48,435 nt of DNA from Chloracidobacterium sp. (GTDB taxonomy: Bacteria; Acidobacteriota; Blastocatellia; Pyrinomonadales; Pyrinomonadaceae), in the NCBI GenBank assembly GCA_016712045.1, contig JADJRV010000015.1, forward strand, positions 1-48,435. The letters run 5' to 3'. Of this stretch, positions 21,173 to 32,228 are shown in pieces. Positions within the stretch are counted from its first letter, which is position 1; each line of letters begins with the position of its first letter. The position numbers and the translations under genes are program-made. A model generated the notes under the pieces. It worked only from the letters and a program-made list of their open reading frames with translations, searched no databases and was not told where the DNA came from.

Positions 21173-22590
21173 ATGATTTCAAAAAAGCGGTTTGGCCGCC
21201 ATAACACTAGCCGTAATCGCAGTCGTGTCAACCGTAGTTTTGACCGCTTTTTATTGGAACGGCACCGACCACGTCAAAGCGTTTTCCAGCGGCCCGCCGT
21301 TTGGTTACACTGGTGCCCCGGTCGAAAATAGCTGTACCGATTGTCATGGCTCATTTCCGGTCAACAGCGGCTCAGGGACGGTCGAGATCCCTCGGCATTC
21401 CGCGACTATAAGCCCGGCCAGCAGTACACCGTTTCGGTCAAGGTATCGCAAGAAGATGCGATCCTATATGGTTTTGAGGTGACGGCAATAAATCGGCTTG
21501 GGACGCAGGCAGGTACGCTGGCGGTGACAAATGCGACCCGCACGCAGTTTGACGAGGGACCGGTCGGGCCAAATAATCTCTGGCGTCAATATATTTTTCA
21601 CACCCAGTCTGGCACCGTCCCGACAGTTTTCGGCTCAAATACGTGGAATTTTACCTGGACCGCACCGGCACAAAAGATGGGCAAGATCGATTTTTATGCC
21701 GCCGGAAATGGAGCTAACAGCAACGGCAATTCGAATGGCGACTATATCTACACAACATCGTCGTCAACATTAGCCGGATCGGCCCTCTCAAATTTTGATG
21801 GCGATCTTGCAAGCGATGTCGCTTTTTTCCGCCCCGGACAAAACAAGTGGTTTAGCCAAAATATTCAGACCAATGCGACGCTCAACACGACCTTTGGCGG
21901 ACGCGGCGACCGCATCGCTCCCGGCGATTACGATGGCGACGGCAAGACGGATAATGCAGTATTCCGTGGCGGCAAGTTTCGCATTCAGCGAAGCACGCTC
22001 GGCTACACCGAGGTGTTGCTCGGCACAGTTGCTTGACGGCGACGGCAAGACGGACTGTGCGGTCTTTAGAGCCTCAACCGGCGAGTGGCTACTGATCCAA
22101 TCGACCGCCGGTGCCGCAACGCTCACGCTCGGACAGGCCGGCGACAAACCGGCACAGGGCGACTATGACGGCGACGGTAAGACCGACATCGCTGTGTTTC
22201 GTCCGTCAAACGCCACTTGGTATATAACCCGCTCGACACTTGGCTCGACCTCGATGGTGTATGGCGCGAGCACCGACCGCCCCGTCCAAGGCGACTACGA
22301 TGGCGACGGCCTGACCGATATTGCTGTATTTACAAAAACGACCGGCACCTGGGGCTTAAACAGATCGACCGATGGCAACACGACCGTCACGCTCGGCTCG
22401 GTCAACGACATACCCGCACCCGCTGATTACGACGGCGATGGCAAAACCGACGTAGCCGTCTATAGCCCGCCGATCTCCGCAGCAGCCGGCACGTGGCGGA
22501 TCAGCAAGAGCACCGACGCAACACTCTACACCCCAAACCTCGGCCCTAAACCGCGACGTCCCCATCGCCTCCGGCTACATCGCTCAATAA
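21173..22590 (+). CDS. Exported CxxCH / Reeler-like / FG-GAP repeat protein, frameshifted
   Basis: This is a surface or secreted protein of about 470 residues. ATG 21173 begins MISKKR; a T-run indel then joins it to AITLAVIAVVSTVVLTAFYW, a signal or anchor. The segment GYTGAPVENSCTDCHG holds one CxxCH haem-attachment-type motif. Next is a beta-sandwich resembling bacterial Reeler/choice-of-anchor domains (YKPGQQYTVSVKVSQED, GFEVTAINRLG, NTWNFTWTAPAQ). The C-terminal half has six FG-GAP/VCBS-type repeats built on DYDGDGKTDIAVFRP, likely a calcium-binding beta-propeller. After a final indel the expected end DVPIASGYIAQ stops at 22588-22590. Frames change near 21190, 21400, 22030 and 22555. The GTGAPxxxxCTDCH pattern is frequent in Bacteroidota and Acidobacteriota exported proteins; its function is not known. 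Confidence 0.78.
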
Positions 22591-22594
22591 AAAG

Positions 22595-22622
22595 AAAGGC
22601 TTCGCAATAAGCGAAGCCTTTT
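22595..22622 (+). terminator. Strong rho-independent terminator between FG-GAP gene and rhs locus
   Basis: AAAGGCTTCGC (22595-22605) and GCGAAGCCTTTT (22611-22622) are perfectly complementary around a five-base loop. The stem can work on both strands, so it may also end the minus-strand rhs locus. Confidence 0.8.
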
Positions 22623-22642
22623 CGCTCTTTATCCTTTCGATG

Positions 22643-22948
22643 TTAGTTTTTCTTAGTCGTCTGACCCCGAGTCTCTTTAGAAAATCGCAGCGGTTGTGAG
22701 CCTATCGCAACACTGGCAAGCTTTGGTGCCAGAATCGCAGGCCTGACCCCGCTTCCTGTGTTGCTGGTCACCGTGCCAAAGCTGTTCGCCGTCAGCCGTC
22801 CCGCAAAGTCAAACTTGAACGTCCTGTCAAACCCGTTGTTGATATGATTGTCCATCGAGATCGGTTTCGAGTCGGCAGCGTATGTATAATCCGCATTCTG
22901 CATATACCCGCCTGACGGATAGTCAGATGTTGCATTATGCTCGCTCAA
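22643..22948 (-). pseudogene. Third rhs core fragment (orphan module remnant)
   Basis: The frame reads SEHNATSDYPSGGYMQNADY, TYAADSKPISMDNHINNGF, DRTFKFDFAGRLTANSFGTV and then diverges before stopping. It matches the full-length rhs gene at 28540-28359 closely in both protein and DNA. It has no start codon, promoter or ribosome site and begins right at the stop codon of the Asp-box protein gene. It looks like a leftover piece of YD-repeat core bordering a displaced module, not a functional gene. Confidence 0.75.
22760..22945 (-). repeat. Rhs core homology block, copy 3
   Basis: Close DNA match to 28359-28540, ending at GCTCGCT on the + strand in both. Copy 3 keeps the reading frame through TATGTATAATCCGCATTCTGC, where copy 1 lacks bases. 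Confidence 0.8.
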
Positions 22949-24300
22949 TTATCGAAAATCGCAGGTAATCCTCTCCTTTCTCTTCTTTACAATTCTTTTT
23001 CTATGAATCGAAAGGAGCACCCCGTTATTTCCACATATAAAATATGTCTCTCCATTCCAAGCAATGTCGTTAAGGCCGATCCTCGAAGCGTCTTCACAAG
23101 GTTCTGCCGAACAAGACATTTTGATATCAAGATCGGTGCCCTGTCCGCGATCAATTATAGTTCTATCAAATCCTCGGATGGTCTTGACGATTTCCCAATT
23201 TCGTCCATTGTCCGTCGACAGGAGTACTTCAGCTGAAACTTCGAAGCGCGTAGTGGTATTAGTCGGCAATAACTCAACAACTTGACGCGTTTTAATTCCA
23301 GCGGCTATGATAAATCCGCCGTTCACAAATGATGACCTGCAAGAACGTATTGGGAATCTTAACCGATTGATTAGCAGTAGCTCCATCGAAATAAATCACG
23401 GTCTCAAGATCCCATGCACTTCTGTTAATGGCATTCATCACTATCGGGGAATTTCCATCAAAGCCGGTTATTGATGCTTTACCTTCCGTTTTTGCCACAT
23501 AGCCTTGTCGCCTCTGCCACTGATTGCCTGATCTTTCAAGTTGAACAATTCTGCCACTAGAAAGCACTAGCCAAACCCGTTGGTTAGGTAAAACCACAAT
23601 ATCTTCAATAGCCCCTAAACCTCCGATCTCGTCTACAGACCAAGGGGCGTTTTTTGTCGAAAATCTAGACCATGTAGTACCACCGTTGTTGGTCCATACA
23701 GCAATTGGCGACGCGTCTCCGTCAATGCCTCGGTTCCCTACCACCCAGCCGAAACCATTTTGATCCAGTACAAATTTCCTGGCAAGAAAATCTTGCACAT
23801 CAAAACACAGAGTCCACGTCAATCCAGCATCGTGAGTAACGAAAATTTGTAAACCGCGTTGGTGCATCCGTACTTGCGGCTTTTGGATCACTACCAATCC
23901 GTCATTTTACTTATTCGCTTTACGAAAGTTATATAGGAATCGACTGGCATTTCAAACTTTAGAGGTTGCCACGTATTCCCACCATCGTTGGTTGAAAATA
24001 GCTCCGAGATCGACACGGAATCTACGCTATAGTAAGTATCTACTCGTGCTTGCAATCCACTTACCCATCCATGCTCCGCGTCGGCAAACGAGATAGATCT
24101 CAAATTAGATATCCCTACCTTCTGGCTGGAAGTTAACCATATAGCTGTCAATATTTGTCGTTATTGAAGCTTGATCATCCCCGTTACAGGCAGAATACTT
24201 TTATGGGAGCTTAAATAGTAAATAAGCAGGCAAGCTGCCAAAGCTACGACGATAGCCGTAATAAACAGCGCCTTTCCAGGTTAATTGCAAAGTCGTCCAT
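22949..24300 (-). CDS. Membrane-anchored Asp-box (BNR/Ycf48-like) propeller protein, frameshifted; candidate partner of the zincin tip
   Basis: ATG at 24300 lies only 10 bases after the stop of the upstream rhs tip. The reconstructed N-terminus is MDDFAINLE followed by a membrane helix (FITAIVVALAACLLIYYL). The body has four Asp-box motifs of the S.DGG.TW type: STNDGGNTWQPL, VTHDAGLTWTLCF, TNNGGTTWSRF and STDNGRNWEIV. It also has HGWVSGLQ and GWVVGNRG strands, typical of Ycf48/sialidase-like beta-propellers. Frames change near 24270, 24170, 23890 and 23300. Known relatives are photosystem assembly factors and uncharacterised surface propellers. Because it sits directly behind a toxin-like rhs tip, immunity or tip-binding is possible; that is inference only. 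A+T content is visibly higher than in flanking genes, consistent with transfer. Confidence 0.7.
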
Positions 24301-24310
24301 TTGACGCCTT

Positions 24311-26104
24311 CTAAGGTTGTTGACTCGCTATCGAGTTCCCGTAACGATCATATACGCATTTTTCATACTGCCATCCAATTTCTTTTCGCCATTCATCCCA
24401 GCCCTTATCCGAACTTCTCTCAGACTTTATAGTCGGATTGATTTAGAAATCGGGCCATCAAGCTATGACCCAATTCATGGATTTGAGTGGCGAGTATATT
24501 ACCGAATTTTGAACTGACGGGTATCGGTGGCTATGACAGGCCAACCGTTCATCTCATTTCCTACATAGTTTGTGGTTGTCGGATCGGTACGAATTGTTTT
24601 TCCGAAATGAGTTACTTGTGACGCCTCTCCAACCCTAAAAGTTATGCCGTAGATTTTCGAATTTGAACCGTCGTCACCTGCAATCTGCTTTAATTGATGG
24701 GTACTAAAATCATTGCCTGATTCAACGGAAAATCTCTGTTTACCTTTTGCAAAAGTAATAATCCCATTATCCTTTTTAGTCATTTCACGAACTTCAATTG
24801 CCTTCCACCCTTTCGCCTTTCTAAAAATGTCTTGAGCGCAAAACGTTAGAGATTCAAGGAATGTGTCCTTATCTGCGGAAGGAGCAACTGGAAATGTTTC
24901 CGTCTGATTCGTATCGGTCCCACCGCCCCACTCACTAGCATCATTCGGATCAGGCATATGTCTTCTGATGCATTCTGATGCTTCACATCGTCTGATCGTT
25001 TTTTGATTTTCAACGAGGTCTTGCGTCAACATTTCTGCACGACATTGCGATGGCAGGTCGAAACAAGAAGTCTTTCCCATGAGTAGCGGCCTGACATTTC
25101 CATTCAGGTTCGTCTGCACTACTTTTGTGGGGGCTATCGGGCGGTCGGGGTCTTCGGCAGGCGGTTCGGTCGGCTGGACCTCCTGTCCGAAAGGTTCTTT
25201 TTCAACCCTCTCGTCATCACCGAAAAAGCCTGACTGTGTTATACGCGCGCTACTGCCCGTAACTGGTTCCGTTGCTATCCAATGGACATGGCTTCCAAAC
25301 GGAACTATTTGCTCGGCGATAACATCGCCACCGGCAACAACTTTTGTTTTGAGTTTTGTTCCAGTGTCGCTGACTTCGGTCAGTGCAGTGCCAAGAACGG
25401 TTGACCATACCTGATAATTGGGAGCGGCCATTGTCAGACTCCCGACACCCGCACGCCAGCCCTCTTGGGCCTTAACCGCATGGCCATCTCCGTCATAGGT
25501 CACATCTGTCCGCTGAACAAACAAAGCAGAATGCCCAAATCCGGTCGATTCTCGGGTCGTTATTGTGGTCGATGTCGTCCGGTTGGCGGCATCTATCGTA
25601 CTTACCTGATTACTGCCGTCACCGCGTGAACCTGTCGCTGTCTCGTTTCCTGCATAGTCATACGTGGGCGTGGGGCTTGTGGAGGTCTTACGCCCGTTGG
25701 CATATGTGGCCGAAAATCCTCCGCTCTGGTCCCAATGGATCGTTGATCGTGATGCGATCTCAGAAAAGGGTCGTAGCTGACCGACTGTGAATATGTCAGT
25801 ACACCACCGACCGTTCCAAAAGCATTCGAACTCAGCCTTCCTGCAAAATCATAGTCAAACGAGCGGTCAAAGCCATTGTTCACCTGATTATCCATTGCCT
25901 GTGGTTTGGAGTCGGCATTGTAGACAAACTCGGCCTTTGAACATATCCGCCTTCGGTCGTAGTCCGATGTTGGCTGACGCGCAATCCATTGTCATAACTC
26001 GTTGAGATGACATTGGAATCTGCTGTGTCGTAGGTCATTTCTTTCAAACCACCAAATGCACGATATTTGATGCCGCTCGCATAATCACTAATTGAAAATC
26101 GCAA
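24311..26104 (-). pseudogene. Displaced (orphan) rhs C-terminal module with HELGH zincin-like tip
   Basis: The segment opens inside the rhs core (DYASGIKYRAFGGLKEMTY, then MDNQVNNGFDRSFDYDFAGR), matching the main gene at about 28650-28360. It continues through the conserved pre-tip segments (TYDGDGHAVKAQEG, VAGGDVIAEQ, KEPFGQEVQPTEPPAEDPD) into a different tip. The tip is rich in polar residues (TFPVAPSADKDTFLESLTFC, THQLKQIAGDDGSNSKIYG). After an apparent stop at 24499 the next frame reads NILATQIHELGHSLMARF, a zincin HExxH-type motif. After another shift it ends WDEWRKEIGWQYEKCVYDRY and stops at 24311. It has no start codon or promoter, so it is probably silent unless recombined into the full gene. 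Confidence 0.75.
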
Positions 26105-26124
26105 TGCTGGACCATCTCAAGAAG

Positions 26125-26652
26125 TTAGCGAGGGAGCGAGCGAAAAAAAACAACAAAACTCAGTATGCAAATAATCCAAATACCAAGAATGATAGAAAGT
26201 GTTATTAGTGCCCATTTGCGTTTTTCGCCTAATGATCTGGATTCAAATTCTTCAAAATCTTGTAGATATTTCTTGCGATCGGTCGGAGCTAAGAAAAACA
26301 CACTTGCTGGAATCGCAATAACGACGACCACGAATAACCCATACAGATGCATGGTTTTGGGAAATTTGAGAATCACACTTACGAGATTTAACATTGAGAT
26401 GAGTAATGCGGTAGCAAGCGAAGTTACATGCATGCCGGCAAAGACTAGAGATGGCCCACCCCTTAGGGTTGTTGAAAAGTTACGCGAATATTCTTCATAA
26501 TCTTTTGTCTTGAGTGCTTTGTTAGCGATTTTAGTCAAACCCAAACTTCTCCACAATGCATCGATTGGAAGAGCTATAAGGTCTTGGGTAAACCTCTCCC
26601 ATCGAAAAATATTGTAGTAGAACAGGTTTATGGTTTTCCTAGTTATAATCAT
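26125..26652 (-). CDS. Small polytopic membrane protein, candidate immunity protein of the main Rhs tip
   Basis: The 175-residue protein is unrecognised by family. From ATG 26652 it has an amphipathic N-terminus (FYYNIFRWERFTQDLIAL). Three hydrophobic helices follow, near residues 85-105 (VTSLATALLISMLNLVSVIL), 112-130 (LYGLFVVVVIAIPASVFFLA) and 150-172 (ALITLSIILGIWIICILSFV). A charged loop KKYLQDFEEFESRSLGEKRK lies between the last two. It begins 44 bases after the reconstructed stop of the rhs tip and ends 20 bases before the orphan rhs module, exactly the slot of an immunity gene in rhs loci. A+T-rich base use sets it apart. Function is inferred from position only. Confidence 0.65.
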   Translation of the reverse strand: MIITRKTINLFYYNIFRWERFTQDLIALPIDALWRSLGLTKIANKALKTKDYEEYSRNFSTTLRGGPSLVFAGMHVTSLATALLISMLNLVSVILKFPKTMHLYGLFVVVVIAIPASVFFLAPTDRKKYLQDFEEFESRSLGEKRKWALITLSIILGIWIICILSFVVFFRSLPR

Positions 26653-26695
26653 ACTTAACAAGGTCTTCTCGGTGCACTTCCTGTAGTTTCCGGAG

Positions 26696-29600
26696 TTATG
26701 TATTCCCCGAGATTTCCGCCATAATGTCCCCACCAATGCCGCCCACTACCCTCCACCGAGAGCTCCAATAACAGGTCCTTTCGGTCCGGCAGGGCCTCCA
26801 ATGGCAAACCCCACTCTACTTACTACCTTGGCACCAATTGCGGCACCCGCAACACTGCCAATCCCACGCCCCAATGCAATCTGAGTGTTCTGTCCAAATC
26901 CTCCTTCTTCATAACCACTAGCAATAGTGTCATAAGCGACTATACCAAGACTCAACCCCGTTGCGGCATCCGAAATTGCACTCGTGCTATAGGTTGAAAT
27001 TCGTGCGATACGCCGCCGTTCCATCCACTTGGATAAAGCAGGCTTAACTGCGAACCGTTATACGAACCGTTAGTTAATCTAAACGTCCATCCGCTGTGGC
27101 CATTCCGCCTCCCCTCTATCGCATCAACCCCCGTACCTAGGTAGTTCTGTCCGAGCGGATCCGTGGCAACGGAGTAGGCTTGAATTTTAACCTCACTGCA
27201 ATGATGAATTTGCCGCCACCCAGTATCCATAGGACCACATCCCCACTCAGCTGAAAACTGGTATAGATCTCGTCAGGTCGAACGGTCATGCTAGCTCTAC
27301 CTTCCCATCGTTTACCACGCATACTCCGTCAACTTCATGAAAACCTTCCGGACATCCTCGTAGCTATCGTCGTCACCACCGGTACTTGGGCCGCCGCTGC
27401 TTGAGGGGATCGATGCAGGTGGTCCTGACCGCAGGTATTTTGACGTGCCAGAGGTTTTGTTGTTGATGCCGTATTCAGGGCTGGAGCTGCGACCGGGATC
27501 ATTTCCGCCGGATATGTACTTCGGATTATTACTTCATCCGTGACGAGGCTATGGCTTCATCCACACGGGCGCTTTGAAAACTGTCGAGACTCGCCCGTAG
27601 GCAGTGGCCCGGCATATCGAATTCCTGGCCTTTCATTGCTGCGACCTGGCATTGCCATTCCGGCTCGTGGGCGGCGTATTGGCCGGCGTATTCAGCTGGA
27701 TCCTGTTCTTCTTCGGATGGTTCGACGGCGGTGACCTCCTGTCCGAGAGGCTCAAGCTCTGTTCGGTCGTATTCGCTGGTTGAACCTGCTTTGCTCATCC
27801 TGATCGAGCTGCCCGATACAGGGTCGGCAGATATCCAAATGACCTGCGATCCTCGAATGTATTCTGCTCGGCGATCACCGCACCGCCGGCAAAGACCTTG
27901 GTCGTCTTTTTGGCTCCGTTATTATATACCTCGGTGACCGCACTGTTCAGAACGCTCGACCACAGCTGATATGTCGGATCGCCCATTGTGAGCGTTCCAA
28001 TGCCGGGACGGTTGCCTTCCTGAGATTTGATGGCATGGCCGTCACCGTCGTATGTCAGGTCGGAACGATGCACAAACAAAAACGTGATGACCTCCGCCAA
28101 TCGGTTGATAACTATTCGATGTGCACGAAGTGATGCGATTCGCAGCATCGAATGCGCTTACTTCACTGCTGCCATCCCCGCGTGAGCCTGTGGCGTCTCA
28201 TTACCCGCGTAATCGTATGTAGGAGTCGGGCCCGGTCGAGGTCTTTCGCCCGTTGGCATAGGTTGCCGCAAATCCACCCGTCTCATCCCAATGGGTCGTA
28301 TCCCTCGCCGTCATCTGCGAAAAGGCATCGTAGCTGATCGTCTGGTTATAGACCGTCTTGCTGCTCACCGTGCCAAAGCTATTCGCCGTCAACCGTCCCG
28401 CAAAGTCGAACTTGAACGTCCGGTCAAATCCGTTATTGATCTGATTGTCCATCGATATCGGTTTCGAGTCCGCAGCGTATGTATAATCCATTCTGCATAT
28501 ACCCGCCCGACGGAAAGTCCGAGGTTGCTTTATGCTCGCTAACCCTCAGAGCATCATCATACGCCATCGTCACTACGTTATTGTCGTCGGTCTTGGGAGT
28601 CATTTTCTTAACGCTGCCAAACGCACGATATTTGATGCCTGCCGCGTAGTTATTGGTTGTGCCGGAGGTCACATCGCCAAACGTCGTTCCGCCTACATCC
28701 GTCAATCTGCCCGTTTTATCATTTGTGTAGCTGATCGTTTGGCTGAACGGGTCGGTCACGGATTTCAGCCCACCGCCGATATTGTAAGTATAACCCAGCG
28801 TAAGGTTGGTGCTGAGATCATCAAAATCGACAGTCTCACCAGTTAGTTGCGAAAGTTCGTTGTACGAGTAAGCCGTCGCACTAACACCCGCGGTATCCAT
28901 TGAAGTGCGATTGCCGAGGTTGTCGTAGGTATAATCGACAGTCGGGGTGTCCACACCGCCGGAATTGGGCGTATAGGCTATCTGCGTAGTAAGTCCCCGT
29001 GAATTGTAAGTGAGGTCAGTGATAGCCCCCTCTTGGGTCAACTATCTGCGAGATCGAGTCGTCAGCGTTGTACGTCCACGAAGTGTAATGCCCCGATTCC
29101 TCTATCGGATAGTGCCGAGTCGCCATCCGTGCGTGGCCGTCGTACGTCATTGTAACGTCTTGATAAGTCGTTGCTGAGGTTGTCCCGCATACTGCCGTGT
29201 ATTGGTCACCTGATCGCGTCCGTTAAAAGTATTGACGGTGGTTGTATGAACCGTCGAGCCATCCCAAGCATAAACCTCGGTCTTAAAGTTGCGCGGCCAA
29301 GGATATCGGCATAGACCTTTTGCTTACGCCGTGCATTGCCGCTTGTGTCGTCACCGGAACCGAAGGCCTTCGATAGTCGTTACCATTCCGCCCGCACATC
29401 CGCAACCTGCGTAACTGATCAAAGTATCCTTGCCATCACTGCCTGAAGAATCGGACGGAATGGTTCGAGTCGTTCGTCCTTTCCAATCAAATTCAGTTGT
29501 ATTCCCAGCCACGGTTATAATCACCGGTCCTGCGGCGATAGTCATCGCCATCAGGATTCCAGGATGAATTGATCTCGGTCGGAACTGTCTGCCGAAAAGC

Positions 29601-32167
29601 TCTACCCAAAATGTCGTACTCGGTAAGCGAACCTGAGTATCCCCCTGTCGAACCGGGATTTTCCGTCCTAGATTTGCGAACGCGTCCGGCTCCGTCTGAC
29701 CAGCTTTCGGACAAGAACCAAGTCAGCGGTATCAGGGCCGCTTGTGCTACCGCTAACGTCTATTATTGTCGAGAAACTTTTAGACTGAATACTATTCGTC
29801 GGGTATTCGTACCGCGTATAAGCCTTTTCCGTCGTGTTGACGTAGATAGACTGTTTATCGAGCCGACCGATACTGTCGAAGAGTCCTCGTAGTGATTTCT
29901 TCTCACCTGTCTGACCTGCCGGAGCGGGGCTTGTTGCTTCAACATTTGCTCCGATATCGTAGCGGTATTTGACGGTCGAAGACTGGCTGCTGGATCTGTG
30001 ATCGTTTTCGGTAAGCGTATGTCGTAACGCCCAGGCGATGAGTTAAAGTCGTCAGTATACGCGATCTTTACCGTATGCGACAGAGGATCGGTCTTTGCAC
30101 GACAGCTCCCGTAATGTTGTGAAGGAAGTTGTTTCGACCGACCGCCGCAAACCAATGTTGGCAGACCGAAGACGGTGTTGAAGCGGTAACGTCGCAGCGT
30201 TTTGATGAGGTCAGATTGCCATTGCCAGCGACGTAGCGAACAGTAGTTTGTGTCGTCGTGCTGCACCGCTGCGATATGTTCTGGCCCAGGCCGGTCACCG
30301 GCAAATTGCGTCGCCGTCGTAAGCAAAACAGCCATCGACATCAGCGTCGTCCGTTGCCGTTTCCCATAGTTCAGTTTCCTTTGGCAAGCCAAAGGCATTA
30401 TTCGACGGTTAGTGTCGAGCTTCCCAGCTCGTAGGTCGTCGTCTGTTTTTTTAATACCGTCGATAGATCGCTGTCATAAACTTTTACTTCTTCGGGCAGG
30501 CCGTAGCCGTTCGAGCCGTAGCCGACGGTCGTTTTTTGATATTTGTTCCGTCGCCGACGCGGGATTCGGTGACGCGGGGGTTGGTGAGGTAGCTGACGCC
30601 GGTGTTGTCTTGGGTCCAGTCCGTCCATGTCCAACGCAATCTGGTCGCGCAGTTTGAGCCGGTGCAGTCTTCGGTGGCGAGTGTTAGTCCTTCTTTGTAG
30701 CCGCTGGCTCCGACGTAGGTTCTCGAATAAAGCCCGTCTGGGTGGCCGGTCATCGCAACGTCGATGCGTGTCGCGGAGCCGGTGATGCTGTTTGGCAGGG
30801 AGTAGGTCGCTCCGGTCGTGAGTGAATTTGTCACAACAACCTCTGAGGCTTCCGCCGCTAAGATTAAAGTTTTCGACCCACGTCTTTGTCTCGCCAAAGC
30901 GCGGCAATCCGACTGCGTACCTGAAACCGACGCAAGGTCGGTCGTGACGTAGTTCAAGATATGCGAGGTCGAATCAGCCGCCACCTGACTGATCTTTTTT
31001 AACCTGTATGTAGCCGTTGTATTCAAACTTTGTAAAACTGCTGTCTGGATAAGTGATCTTTTCCAGAACTTTGACGGTAGTGCTGTTCGCGGGGCCGATC
31101 CTCGTCAGCCCGCCTGAGAACGTGGCGGAAACGGTCGCATTTGTATAGGAGAACGTCGCCCAAGTGTGCGTTGTATTCGACCCTGAACCATTCGTGTCTT
31201 TCCAAGTTTGTGTGATCGATGTCGGATAGTTATAGGCGTCGTAATTGATGGTGAAAACCCGCCCAAGCGTGTCAGTAACATCGGTCATCAGCGAACCGTT
31301 AAAGTCGATAGAGATATAGTTGCCGTTACGGTCTTTTATCTCCCTGCAATAGTACCGACTGCTGGCACCGTCCCACGTATAGAGCATCACCGTTCCGTCC
31401 GTTGCCGTTACCTTGATCTGTGTTACGCCGCCCTTGCTTGTAACGGTGCCCGTAGTAGTTTTAAGCTCGCGATAGCTCGAATCACCGCCTTCGAATACGA
31501 TGCTCGAACCAACCTGACGAAACTCTGTCCGGCTGCCGTCCGGATTGACCATCAGGAACGCATACCGGCTGTTGGTGGTGTCATAGTATGCGGCCTCAAT
31601 GACCGGAAACCCCATCTGAAAGCCCGGGCTGACATTGCTTGTATCAGGATCGAATATGATCTCGTTGTTGTTCGGATCTTTGATCCAAACCAAAGAGTTA
31701 TAGCTAATCCCAAACCCTGCATCCAGTCCCGCACGTCCCGGCAAACCAACCAATGATGTACCCCAACCAAAGTTCCGCGAATACAGATCGGTCCCGCCCG
31801 TCGCATTCTTAGGATCAAGCCTCAATGCCGCAAGATCCGCCGCTGTCCCCGCAGGCAAAAACGGAACAGGCTGCACCGTCGCAGGCGAAGGCGGCTCGAC
31901 TGCGGATTCCTCTGTCTTTGGCGATTCTTTCTTCACAGTGGGTGCTAAGAAACCCAACAAAGATGCCAAACCCGTAGCAAATGTCCGCGGTGTATTTACA
32001 ATAAATGGCTCTGCCGGAGAAGACGTATCCGCAATCGGTGGCTTTGACTTCGCATCAGCCTTGCGAACAGGCCCGATAAACACGATCTGCAACAGCAGGG
32101 CAAACGCAGACACAACCGTAATAAGCCTTATCCGCAAAGCGGGCTTAACGTGCGAGTTCAGAGACAT
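26696..32167 (-). CDS. Full-length Rhs/YD-repeat protein with polymorphic tip, heavily frameshifted
   Basis: About 1,820 codons in many pieces. It starts with an export segment (LITVVSAFALLLQIVFIGP), a Pro/Glu-rich linker and a DUF6531-like region (GWGTSLVGLPGRAGLDAGFG). Beta-strand repeats follow, including YD repeats: TDLTYNSRGLTTQIAY, VDYTYDNLGNRTSMDT, YSYNELSQLTGETVDF, LTEYDILGRAF. The end of the core carries DLTYDGDGHAIKSQEG, FAGGAVIAEQ and LEPLGQEVTAVEPSEEEQDP. The variable tip has GSQLSLLYPSGWNGG and then a glycine-zipper-like stretch (GRGIGSVAGAAIGAKVVSR, GGPAGPKGPVIGALGG). The last piece, read after a shift, ends GGIGGDIMAEISGNT at 26696. YD-repeat shells encase and deliver C-terminal toxin domains. 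A promoter and AGGAG site precede it. The tip's activity is not recognisable; glycine zippers suggest membrane insertion. Confidence 0.82.
28359..28540 (-). repeat. Rhs core homology block, copy 1 (in the full-length gene)
   Basis: This block encodes the SEHKATSDFPSGGYMQN to AGRLTANSFGTV stretch. It is repeated at 22760-22945 with only scattered mismatches and, more diverged, at about 25812-25990. These are the shared stretches through which displaced tips could recombine with the expressed gene. Confidence 0.8.
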
Positions 32168-32228
32168 GTGGAGTTTCTCCTGTAAGAGTTAAATTGTAAA
32201 AAAGTTGCTTGGGCTTAAAGTTTCCTAG

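Noticed and set aside
24317..24517. Plus-strand ORF of 66 codons
   Set aside because: It is antisense to the reconstructed HELGH tip, which has a strong motif and a proper end.
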